This document shows positions 17,928 through 24,580 of a stretch of DNA of 24,580 nt, piece after piece. Source of the stretch: Gp13-AA77 sp035578005 (GTDB lineage: Bacteria; Acidobacteriota; Terriglobia; UBA7540); assembly GCA_035578005.1 (NCBI GenBank), contig DATJYK010000351.1, positions 1 through 24,580 on the forward strand. The letters run 5' to 3'. Under the pieces are notes generated by a model, which was given only the letters and a program-made list of their open reading frames with translations, was not told the origin of the DNA and made no database searches. Position 1 is the first letter of the stretch. Every line of letters starts with the position of its first letter. The position numbers were made by a program, and so were the translations under genes.

Positions 17928-17954
17928 CGAACCATCGGGCGAAGCTCGGGTTCG
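17928..17954. other. Imperfect hairpin at the edge of the repeat spacer
   Basis: CGAACC (17928-17933) pairs with GGTTCG (17949-17954). Inside it CGGGC (17936-17940) pairs with GCTCG (17944-17948), with one G-T pair, closing a GAA loop. Two bases (AT) bulge on one side. The right arm is the first copy of the GGTTCG repeat, so the repeat and the hairpin are linked. On the minus strand it lies in the region that would be the 5' leader of the GT4-GT4 mRNA. Confidence 0.45.
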
Positions 17955-18184
17955 TTTTTTGGTTTCGTTGGGTTCGTTTCCCGATTTTTCACGTTATATC
18001 CCCCAAAAGTCAGGTTCGTTTAGGTTCGTTTTCGAACGCCAGTTTTACCCCTTTTTGACTCTTATCCGTATTTGAATCTGCGGGTTACCTTTTTGGGTTC
18101 GTTTTTTCAACTCGTTTGGCAAATAGGCCGCCTAATCGGCATTAACATAAGCTATATCAACATGATACAAGTTTGGGTTCGTTT
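17948..18184. repeat. Irregular GGTTCGTTT repeat array
   Basis: Exact copies of GGTTCGTTT begin at 17949, 17971, 18013, 18023, 18096 and 18176. Near copies include GGTTTCGTTG at 17961 and CTCGTTTGG at 18111. Spacings are irregular (22, 42, 10, 73 and 80 bases), so this is not a simple tandem repeat. All copies point the same way. One is followed by CGAAC and can fold as GTTCG-TTTT-CGAAC (18024-18037). The function is unknown. Confidence 0.6.
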
Positions 18185-18319
18185 GCGCGTATAGGGTGGC
18201 CCCCCGGGGGGGTGCCCTGTCAGGAACCTGGTTTTCCCCCGTCAGACTTATCGAACCAAAACAGTTTCAATAACTTAGGTTGATGGCCCCCGCCGCAGTT
18301 GATGGTAGAGCCGTCGGCT

Positions 18320-19435
18320 TCACCGTGTCCAAGCTACTCTCCGGCCAGTCACAAAATACGCGAAAGCCACCACGGCTGCCGCATTGAGTACCAGAAATGC
18401 AGCACAGGCATTGCCGGGCCGGGATAGAAACCCGAGCGGTAAGCGAATAGCTCCCAGGACAGCGCAAAGGCACAAAGCGAGTTCGCCAGCCAGAGCCAGT
18501 TTGTAGAATGGCGCCCTGAGGAGAGCCGAGGAAATCGACACGCCCAGAAGAGCAAACGGCACCAGGAGCCGCGCCAGCTTGTGGCTGACAAAACGGAAGC
18601 GAATAGGATTGTTCGTCGTCACCAGCCAGGGCGCCAGTTGAAGCAATTGATAGTTGCCGGCCAGGGTTCGCACCTTCCGCCAGAATTCGTGTCTGCCGTC
18701 GGCCAGCCGGTCGTAAGAGAGAGCGCAGCTTTCAAACAACACTCGCTTGCCTCGGCCCGCCGCCTCAACGGGAATGTACACGTCGTCCAGGATTGTTCCC
18801 GGCGGAACAGAGGGTACGAATTGCTTCCGCGCGGCGTAGAGCGCACCGGTAACGCCCACCACTGATCCCGTTGCGCTCTCCCACTGCCGCAGCTTCTTTT
18901 CGAACTCCCAATAAAGTCCCAGTCCGGAGGAGGATGCGCCCACCCCACTTTCACTTAGCACCAGCTCGCCGCTCACGCAGGCTACGCTGGGATCCGCGAA
19001 GTTCTCCACAAGGTGCCGGATGGCGCCGCGGTCGATGAACTGGCGGGCGTCCGTAAAAATCAGCATTTCGTTCGCGGCCGCCTCGACCGCACGATTCAGG
19101 GCCACGGCCTTACCTACGTTCTTCGGCAGGATGATCGCCCGCCGCCGCTCCCCTTGCCATTCTCGAAGGATCTCGTTTGTCTCATCCGACGAACCATCTG
19201 AAACCACAACCACCTCGACGAGTTCCGCGGGATAGTCCAGCTTGCTAAGATTGTCCAATTTTGCTCTCAGCACGCTTCCCCCATTATGGACAGCCATCAC
19301 GATGGAGACGGGTGGAAGTGTTGAGGTCCGCCGCACTGCCCAAGGCTTCCAGCGGCTTCGCAAATAGAGCAGTGCCGGATAGCCTAAGTAGGCGTACAAA
19401 ATCAGGAGCGCCGAGCTCCAGAACACCCACTTCAT
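18320..19435 (-). CDS. Membrane-anchored GT2 glycosyltransferase
   Basis: A 371-residue family 2 glycosyltransferase of the processive or membrane type. One N-terminal helix (3-22) precedes the GT-A catalytic domain, with VSIVMAVHN, the nucleotide-binding DGSSD (80-84), a DxD-like TDAR (128-131), GVTGALYAARK and the catalytic-base candidate LDDVY (D217, D218). The usual QxxRW motif seems reduced to a RKVRTLAGN segment (253-261). Three hydrophobic segments follow (about 285-305, 312-330, 345-365), placing the active site at the inner membrane. Its ATG overlaps the stop of the sugar transferase upstream as ATGA, so the two are translationally coupled. It most likely adds the second sugar to the lipid carrier; donor and linkage are unknown. 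Confidence 0.92.
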   Translation of the reverse strand: MKWVFWSSALLILYAYLGYPALLYLRSRWKPWAVRRTSTLPPVSIVMAVHNGGSVLRAKLDNLSKLDYPAELVEVVVVSDGSSDETNEILREWQGERRRAIILPKNVGKAVALNRAVEAAANEMLIFTDARQFIDRGAIRHLVENFADPSVACVSGELVLSESGVGASSSGLGLYWEFEKKLRQWESATGSVVGVTGALYAARKQFVPSVPPGTILDDVYIPVEAAGRGKRVLFESCALSYDRLADGRHEFWRKVRTLAGNYQLLQLAPWLVTTNNPIRFRFVSHKLARLLVPFALLGVSISSALLRAPFYKLALAGELALCLCAVLGAIRLPLGFLSRPGNACAAFLVLNAAAVVAFAYFVTGRRVAWTR

Positions 19436-20826
19436 TTGGCACCCTTGCCGAGCAATACGATCTTCAGCGTGGAGAACAGAATCATGAGGTCGAGCGAAAG
19501 GGACATGTTCTTGATGTAAAACAGGTCGTACTCGAGCTTTTCACGGCTCTCTTCAACGGTTGAACCGTAAGGGTAAGAGACCTGCGCCCAACCGGTAAGA
19601 CCGGGCGGTACTGCGTGGCGCAAGCCATAATAGGGGATCTGTTCGGACAGCATCTCGACAAAATGGGGCCGCTCCGGGCGCGGGCCGACAACACTCATGT
19701 CGCCGCGAAGGATATTGATAAGTTGAGGCAGCTCGTCGAGACGCAGCTTTCGCAGGATTCGCCCCACGCGCGTAATGCGGGGGTCCTCGTGTTGGGCCCA
19801 GACGGGACCGGTACTCGACTCCGCACCGACCCGCATCGACCGAAACTTGAGGATCTGAAAAACCCGCCCCCCCAAACCCACGCGCTTCTGCCGGAACAAA
19901 ACACCTCCCGGGGACTCGATGGCGACGGCGAGCGCCACCAGGGCCATCACCGGACTCAAAATCGCCAAGGCAACGCTCGAGATCATGAGGCTGTACAATC
20001 GCTTCTTGAGCAGGAGGCTTTGCGAAACGTGGAAGCCCTGGGAGAACAGCATCGCGCCCGGGCGTACCGCGTCCACCGGCATCCTTCCCGAGATCGTTTC
20101 GTAGAAGTGTACGCCATCCTCCACCAGCGTCCCCTGGGTCTTGAGCTGAAGGAGGTCGTGGACGGGCAGAGCGCCGCGCCGGTCCGACATGGTGACGATC
20201 ACGCGGTCCACAGGTTTTTCGCGGATGATCTCTCCGAAACTGGATGCCTCACCTAAGAAGGGCACATTGGCAGCCGCCTCGTAACCATTTGGGAGGGGGA
20301 GTCCCACGTAACCCACTAACCGTATTCCCAGCTCCGGCCTCGAGGCCACCTCATCAGCCAGCCGCTTGAGAAGGGGTCCGGCTCCGAGCAGGATCGCGCG
20401 CTCGGCCAGGCGCGCTGAACGGTTAAGTCTCGAGAAGGCGCGGCGGGAACCGACGAAAGCCAGGCTGGTCAGAACGATACCGGGAAGTATCACGTTCTGG
20501 GGGAGTCTGGTGGCGGGGATCAACGCATAGACGGCTGCCAGCACGATGCAGGAAGCGCCCAGCGACATCATGGCCCGTGTCCAGACCTCCCGAGGATTCG
20601 TAAGTGTTGTCGGGCTATAGAGATCGAGATAGTAGGCGCTGAGGATAACGACGGCTGCAGCGAGTAAGAGCTTAAGGAACCGCTCGCCGAAACTCGGCAT
20701 CTCGGCAAGGTCGCCCACGAACTGCACGGTCATGGGAACCAGCAACGCCAGCAGCACCAGCATCGCTTCAGACGCCGCCAGGACGAGGGTTCGCTTCGGG
20801 TAGTAGACGTTGAATAGTCGAACCAT
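19432..20826 (-). CDS. Polyprenyl-phosphate sugar transferase, EpsB type
   Basis: A 464-residue initiating glycosyl-phosphotransferase that moves a sugar phosphate from a nucleotide sugar to undecaprenyl phosphate, starting EPS repeat units. Four N-terminal helices (about 12-32, 51-70, 88-103, 109-128) are followed by a Rossmann-like domain (about 145-235) and the bacterial sugar-transferase domain (275-464). That domain has KFRSMR, the catalytic DE pair in RLDELPQ (D364, E365), GPRPERPHFV and PGLTGWAQV. The opening residues MVRLFNVYYPKRTL and the C-terminal YDLFYIKNMSL-like segment resemble the sugar transferase of exosortase/PEP-CTERM EPS systems, TIGR03013 from memory. It is first in its operon, with a promoter candidate about 300 bases upstream. 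No strong ribosome site was seen. The exact sugar is unknown. Confidence 0.93.
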   Translation of the reverse strand: MVRLFNVYYPKRTLVLAASEAMLVLLALLVPMTVQFVGDLAEMPSFGERFLKLLLAAAVVILSAYYLDLYSPTTLTNPREVWTRAMMSLGASCIVLAAVYALIPATRLPQNVILPGIVLTSLAFVGSRRAFSRLNRSARLAERAILLGAGPLLKRLADEVASRPELGIRLVGYVGLPLPNGYEAAANVPFLGEASSFGEIIREKPVDRVIVTMSDRRGALPVHDLLQLKTQGTLVEDGVHFYETISGRMPVDAVRPGAMLFSQGFHVSQSLLLKKRLYSLMISSVALAILSPVMALVALAVAIESPGGVLFRQKRVGLGGRVFQILKFRSMRVGAESSTGPVWAQHEDPRITRVGRILRKLRLDELPQLINILRGDMSVVGPRPERPHFVEMLSEQIPYYGLRHAVPPGLTGWAQVSYPYGSTVEESREKLEYDLFYIKNMSLSLDLMILFSTLKIVLLGKGAK

Positions 20827-21417
20827 GTGAAGGTAGGCCTGGGAGCGGCGTCAGACGTCGTTTCAGGCGACGCCCTCTGAACTCAGCTTAGGTGTACTGC
20901 AGCCAGCCTCCCCAGAGGGGGTGCCCATGAAGCACTACCGCGGTTGAGTGGGCGCGCGCTCAAGCCGGTTGCGCAAAACCAAGCATCGTCAAGTGTTGCG
21001 GCTACCTTCCGGCTTGGTCCTCCCCTTTCCTGACGAGACGGTCAACCGCGTCCGCCCTCGAGGCTCCGCAACCCCGCTGGGAGCACGAGGATTCGCCTCT
21101 AAGCGACAACCGGAGAAAGCCATTATATCAGAAGTAAGAATCGATCCAATTAGCGAACCGTGCAATATTGATTTCAGACGTTTCAAATAGACCAGGACCC
21201 CACCGTGCATTGTTCACGAAGTTGGCGGCGTGCCGGGCAGGAGCGGGGTCTTAACCGGTTTTAACGCGAAGGGGACTTCTCAGGCCCAATCCCACAAGTT
21301 GCTAACCGTCGCTTGGCGCTTGTTCGTGGGTAAGGCCGCGCAAGGTGGTTGTGTCGGTGGCACTTCGCTGTTATTGAGGGCCTATCCGTGAAGGACTCGG
21401 CGCGGCATACGCGGTCA
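20827..21417. other. 591-base region upstream of the EPS operon
   Basis: No gene seen. On the minus strand it holds a promoter candidate (21122-21149) and an approximately 290-base leader before the sugar transferase. A hairpin-forming segment at 20847-20874 offers two alternative stems, GGCGTC/GACGCC and CGTCG/CGACG, about 20 bases upstream of the ATG. A 73-codon minus-strand frame (20989-21210) overlaps the promoter and has no family match. Further right, AACCGGTT (21253-21260) is palindromic, and CCCACAAG at about 21291 can pair with CTTG and GTGGG near 21320-21332, downstream of the kinase stop. Confidence 0.5.
21122..21149 (-). promoter_or_regulatory. Sigma-70-like promoter for the epsB-GT2 operon
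   Basis: On the minus strand TTGGAT (21149-21144) and a perfect TATAAT (21127-21122) are separated by 16 bases. Transcription would start near 21115, leaving an approximately 290-base leader before the sugar-transferase ATG. The boxes are good for a GC-rich genome, but the distance leaves room for another promoter nearer the gene. Confidence 0.5.
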
Positions 21418-24159
21418 TCACGGGGCAGTCCAGTTCATGGAGACAATCTCCTCGGTGCCGGCGTCTTTGGTCACCAGCGGAGAGTCGTCTGGCGTGAGGC
21501 CGAACCAGTCCCCATACACGCCTGTCATTTGGAGACCCTTCAGGCTTACCACCTGCTCGACTTTTCCTCCCGGAATGCCCACACGCTCCACACTACGGTT
21601 TCCGCCAAAACGATCGAAATAAACAAACCGCCCGTCACGCGACCACGAAATGTAGCCGACGAGACCCTTGACCAGCACCGACCACTTCTGTGTTTTCAAA
21701 TCGAAAAGCATGAGCCCGCTGGAATCCGAAGGTAAGGCCACGATAAATCGCCCGTCGGGCGACCAGCGGGGAGAAAATAGGCCATCAGAATCCGGCAGGG
21801 TCGTGACCTGATGGGTCTTCATGTCCAGGATGTGAATCGCCGTCGCGCCGCCACTCCCGAGTCCGCCAAACGCCAGCCTGCCGCCATCCGGCGACCATGA
21901 CGGATCGGCTTGGTTCCCGCTTTGATCGGGCATCAACTGTTGCGGCGCGCCGCCCGCGGCCGAGACTACATAAATACGCGAAGGCTTGCCTTTCTCGACG
22001 TCGTAAAACACGATTTCGCTTCCGTCCGGCGACCAGCGGGGCAGCATGGCGTAGATCGGAGGCGAACTGAGTTGGAGCTTGTCGCTGCCGTCCAGGGTGC
22101 TGCGCCATAGAATGCCGTCAGGATAGGTTACGTAGGCGACCCATTGGCCGTCTTTCGAAAAGGAAACGTCTTGTGCGGAAAGGCCGCCGAGAAAAGGAAC
22201 GAAGGCTCCGGCTTTGTCGTCATACCGCTCCAGTTCACCGCGCACGAAACCGGCGACGGCAAAAAGCGCTTTGCCGTTCTTGGCGGGCACAGGATAGCTG
22301 TAAGAAACCGTACCGGCGGTGAGCTGCACGGGCTCGCGATTGACCTTTTGGAAAATGCTGCCCGCCATGCGCGCGGCCCAGATCTGGCCTTCTGACTCGA
22401 AGACGAAATATTTGCCATCCGGCGTCCACGAGCCGCAGCATTCGCCCACCTGCTGGTGCCAGCCGGGGAACATTTCATGAACGTCTTCGCCGTTAGAGGA
22501 AAGCTCCCAAAGATGGCTGATCGTCTTGGAATCAAAAAGGTTCAGGGCAATTTGTTGCCCGTCAGGTGACCACACCGGCGAGGTGCCGTCAACAGCGCCG
22601 ACCGCGAGAGACCCCGGCAAATCGGCCAGTTTGCGGGACGCGGCGCCGTCGGCGTTCGAAATGTAAAGCGCGTTGCCACTTGAGTAAATTAGCTTTTGGC
22701 CGTCCGGCGACCATGCGCCGCCATTGCCCTCGATATCCCCGAGGCGAACGGGCGAGCCGCCCAGCGTCGGAACGGCCCAAAGCGGCTCGGAATCGCCGCT
22801 TAGGCCTTTCGCAGCTTCAGCGAGGAGCTTGGAGCCGTCCGGAGATACGCCTTCAATGAATGTCACCGTGCTCTGCAAAGTCGTCTCGACCGGCGCTACG
22901 CTTCCCCCGTTCACGGACATCTGCGCAGCTAAAGCGTTGCCGTCGGAAAGATATAGCCGCGAGCCATCGGTGCCGATCAAAACCTTGGGTAGGGCGTCAT
23001 TGGTGAGCTGCGTGTAGCTGGAAACCGTGGGCGGAGGCAACGTAGGACGAAACACATAGGCGAGCGCGGCAATGGCGATGACCGCCGCGCCCACGCCCGC
23101 AAACAATCCCTTCTTGTGCCGCTTCACCAGCGTCGCGGCAAGATCGCGATCGGTTGAGCCGCTGTCTTGTAGGGGCGCACGGCCCTGCGCCCCTACGGTC
23201 TGAATCTCTAGCGGCGGCGCGGGCGCGGGCCCAACGGCGGCCGAGTGGCCGGAGGCCGTGTCGCGCCTGAGGCGCTTCAGGTCAGTGCGAATGTCGGAGG
23301 CGTGCTGGTAGCGCAGGTCGCGGTCCTTCTCCAGCGCCTTGCCGATGATCTCTTCCAGTTTGGGTGGAAGCTCAGGATTCAAGCTCACAGCGGGATCTGG
23401 CGACTGGCTCAGAATCGCATGGAAGACCACCGCTGACGTGTTTCCGGAGAAGGCCATCCTCCCGGTAGCCAGCTCGTAAAGCACAGCCCCGAAGCTGAAG
23501 AGGTCTGTGCGGGCGTCCAGCGGTTCGCCGCGCGCCTGCTCGGGCGACATGTAAGCTACAGTGCCCATGACGGTCCCCGGGCTAGTCAGTTGGCTGGAGT
23601 CGATGGAAACCGTCGGGGTATCAGGGGCCGGGGATTGCGAATCGGGGATGCCGGCCTCCTGTCTTACCCCCTGGCCGCTGATCCCTGATGCCTGCAATTT
23701 TGCCAGACCGAAATCCAGGATCTTCGCCTGGTTCCGGTTGGTGACAAAGATGTTCGCGGGCTTGATGTCGCGGTGAATAATCCCCCTGGTGTGTGCCGCG
23801 TCGAGGGCGTCAGACATCTGGATTGCGAGGTCGAGTACCTCATCCAGCCTGAGGGGCTTGGTGCTGATGCGATGCTTGAGAGTTTGCCCCTCCAGCAACT
23901 CCATGGCGATGAAGGGCCGGCCCTCGAACTCGTCGACATCATAAATGGTGCAGATGTTGGGGTGATTGAGGGAGGAGGAGGCGCGCGCTTCTCGTTGAAA
24001 GCGCTCCAGGGCCTGAGCGTCTGGCGTAGCCCCTTCCGGCAGGAACTTGAGGGCCACCAGGCGGCTGAGCTTGGTGTCTTCGGCCTTGTAGACCACGCCC
24101 ATCCCGCCACCGCCGAGCTTCTCCACGATGCGGTAGTGCGAAACCGGCTTTCCGATCAT
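21418..24159 (-). CDS. Ser/Thr protein kinase with beta-propeller sensor
   Basis: A 913-residue membrane-spanning kinase. The cytoplasmic kinase domain (about 9-285) has the glycine loop LGGGGMG, K38 in ALKFL, the catalytic HRDIKPAN (D131), DFG (149-151) and MGTVAYMSPEQARG. A basic stretch and one helix (about 351-370) lead to an external TolB/WD40-like propeller with nine WSPDG-type repeats between about 425 and 880. The ATG at 24159 is chosen because family members begin with MIGK-SHYRI-like residues, and because a promoter upstream would start transcription after the alternative TTG at 24183. Two repeat-like inserts lie in frame, in the activation segment and the juxtamembrane linker. Such kinases are numerous in Acidobacteriota, with unknown ligands. 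A role in controlling the nearby EPS genes is only a possibility. Confidence 0.93.
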   Translation of the reverse strand: MIGKPVSHYRIVEKLGGGGMGVVYKAEDTKLSRLVALKFLPEGATPDAQALERFQREARASSSLNHPNICTIYDVDEFEGRPFIAMELLEGQTLKHRISTKPLRLDEVLDLAIQMSDALDAAHTRGIIHRDIKPANIFVTNRNQAKILDFGLAKLQASGISGQGVRQEAGIPDSQSPAPDTPTVSIDSSQLTSPGTVMGTVAYMSPEQARGEPLDARTDLFSFGAVLYELATGRMAFSGNTSAVVFHAILSQSPDPAVSLNPELPPKLEEIIGKALEKDRDLRYQHASDIRTDLKRLRRDTASGHSAAVGPAPAPPLEIQTVGAQGRAPLQDSGSTDRDLAATLVKRHKKGLFAGVGAAVIAIAALAYVFRPTLPPPTVSSYTQLTNDALPKVLIGTDGSRLYLSDGNALAAQMSVNGGSVAPVETTLQSTVTFIEGVSPDGSKLLAEAAKGLSGDSEPLWAVPTLGGSPVRLGDIEGNGGAWSPDGQKLIYSSGNALYISNADGAASRKLADLPGSLAVGAVDGTSPVWSPDGQQIALNLFDSKTISHLWELSSNGEDVHEMFPGWHQQVGECCGSWTPDGKYFVFESEGQIWAARMAGSIFQKVNREPVQLTAGTVSYSYPVPAKNGKALFAVAGFVRGELERYDDKAGAFVPFLGGLSAQDVSFSKDGQWVAYVTYPDGILWRSTLDGSDKLQLSSPPIYAMLPRWSPDGSEIVFYDVEKGKPSRIYVVSAAGGAPQQLMPDQSGNQADPSWSPDGGRLAFGGLGSGGATAIHILDMKTHQVTTLPDSDGLFSPRWSPDGRFIVALPSDSSGLMLFDLKTQKWSVLVKGLVGYISWSRDGRFVYFDRFGGNRSVERVGIPGGKVEQVVSLKGLQMTGVYGDWFGLTPDDSPLVTKDAGTEEIVSMNWTAP
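23169..23196. repeat. 11-base inverted repeat inside the kinase gene
   Basis: GTAGGGGCGCA (23169-23179) and TGCGCCCCTAC (23186-23196) are perfect reverse complements around the six-base loop CGGCCC. It reads through in frame as VGAQGRAPL, residues 322-330 of the kinase, in the linker between the kinase domain and the membrane helix. Palindromes of this type are usually intergenic, so this is probably a repeat element captured in a coding sequence. Confidence 0.65.
23620..23689. repeat. Repeat-like insert in kinase activation segment
   Basis: A 70-base segment bounded by ATCAGGG (23620-23626) and its reverse complement CCCTGAT (23683-23689), with an inner inverted repeat GATT-GCG-AATC. It encodes roughly residues 158-180 of the kinase, between DFGLAKL and the conserved TPTVS-SQLTSPG stretch. 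The composition and arms suggest insertion of a short palindromic repeat without loss of frame. Confidence 0.45.
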
Positions 24160-24185
24160 GTTTGGAATGGGGCTTCCGAACAAGA

Positions 24186-24214
24186 AGCATAGGGTATGTC
24201 CAACATCGTGTCAA
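24186..24214 (-). promoter_or_regulatory. Sigma-70-like promoter for the kinase gene
   Basis: On the minus strand a perfect TTGACA (24214-24209) is followed after 17 bases by TATGCT (24191-24186). The expected start of transcription, near 24178-24180, leaves a leader of about 20 bases before the ATG at 24159 and excludes the TTG at 24183 as start codon. Confidence 0.6.
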
Positions 24215-24580
24215 CGACGGGCGCGCCCTAGAATTCCACTCCGGGTGAGTCGGCTACGGGAGTTGTAAGCGCGCCTTGCCAGCGTGGTTGTGAAGCACAG
24301 GTTGAGCAATCCTCGACGGGAAACGAATGCCTCTTCAGCGCCGGCGAACCCGGCAAGCCACTCCGCGCGTGGGTCCAGAATGTGTCCGCGGAGCGCCCCA
24401 GCCAGTCAGGGAACTCGGCTCGGCCCCCCTAGTCTACTATGCGGTGCAAAAATGACCTTTCGGACGAGCAGTAGATCGGAAGAGGCCTTGTGGGTCTCTC
24501 ATGGCCTTGATCATTTTGCCGGGACTCTGCCTCGCTCTTCATCTTTGCTACCCTGGTCCTCACTTCTTCTCCCGTCTCGG
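24215..24580. other. Right flank with no convincing gene
   Basis: Nothing I can support as a gene, RNA or mobile element. A plus-strand ATG at 24501 opens a hydrophobic frame that runs to the window end (26 residues). It could be a signal-peptide start, but it has no well-placed ribosome site and is too short to judge. Confidence 0.5.

Larger units (their letters stand above)
17811..18319. other. AT-rich spacer with GGTTCGTTT repeats
   Basis: No gene seen. The spacer lies between the GT2 stop and the start of the GT4-GT4 gene, both on the minus strand, and is much richer in T than its surroundings. It contains the repeat array at 17948-18184, a hairpin at 17928-17954, and a run of six C followed by seven G (18200-18212). 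On the minus strand TTGTAT and TATGTT around 18135-18170 are a weak promoter candidate with a short 15-base spacer. Confidence 0.55.

Noticed and set aside
20989..21210. A 73-codon minus-strand frame upstream of the sugar transferase
   Set aside because: It starts upstream of the predicted promoter and has no domain; more likely untranslated leader.
24473..24484. AGATCGGAAGAG, identical to the start of the common Illumina adapter
   Set aside because: The match stops after 12 bases (next base G, not C) and the flanking sequence does not continue as adapter. Chance is the simpler explanation, though read depth there could be checked.
24501..24580. Start of a hydrophobic plus-strand frame running off the window
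   Set aside because: Only 26 residues are visible, there is no well-placed ribosome site, and there is no recognisable sequence.

Overview
The window looks like a stretch of a moderately GC-rich Gram-negative genome, most likely an Acidobacteriota (Terriglobia-type) bacterium. This is an inference. It rests on a Ser/Thr kinase fused through one membrane helix to a TolB/WD40-like beta-propeller, a kinase architecture very common in that phylum. It also rests on the mix of repeat-rich intergenic DNA, a secreted GH3 glycosidase and an exosortase-type exopolysaccharide (EPS) sugar transferase. No rRNA, tRNA, CRISPR array, transposase or phage gene was seen.

Layout, left to right. Bases 1-703 hold no convincing gene; the first 215 bases are an AT-rich array of short direct repeats with a strong hairpin. 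Bases 704-2521 encode a membrane-bound NarL-type sensor histidine kinase with no response regulator next to it. Bases 2745-5123 encode a secreted GH3 glycosidase whose usual catalytic aspartate and Lys-His pair appear to be replaced. After a 594-base gap with a REP-like element come a cytochrome P450 (5718-7259) and a fatty-acid desaturase (7315-8388), probably one lipid-modifying operon.

Bases 8661-20826 form a compact polysaccharide locus in two converging halves. On the plus strand are a heparinase II/III-family protein and an AsnB-type amidotransferase. On the minus strand are two transcription units. The first is an EpsB/WcaJ-type polyprenyl-phosphate sugar transferase followed by a GT2 glycosyltransferase, with an ATGA overlap. 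The second is a single protein with two fused GT4 domains, then a WbpA-like nucleotide-sugar dehydrogenase and a YdcF-like membrane protein. The two minus units are separated by a 509- to 575-base AT-rich spacer carrying six exact copies of GGTTCGTTT.

A working model follows. EpsB loads the first sugar phosphate onto undecaprenyl phosphate on the cytoplasmic face. The GT2 and the double GT4 protein extend the chain, the dehydrogenase supplies a uronic-acid donor, AsnB may amidate a uronic acid, and the heparinase-fold protein may trim or modify the product. No flippase, polymerase, chain-length regulator, outer-membrane exporter or exosortase is present in the window, so the locus is incomplete here.

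The right end (21418-24159) is the large Ser/Thr kinase, with a good promoter immediately upstream. Two palindromic repeat-like segments lie in frame within its coding sequence, one in the activation segment and one in the juxtamembrane linker. Bases 24215-24580 hold nothing convincing.
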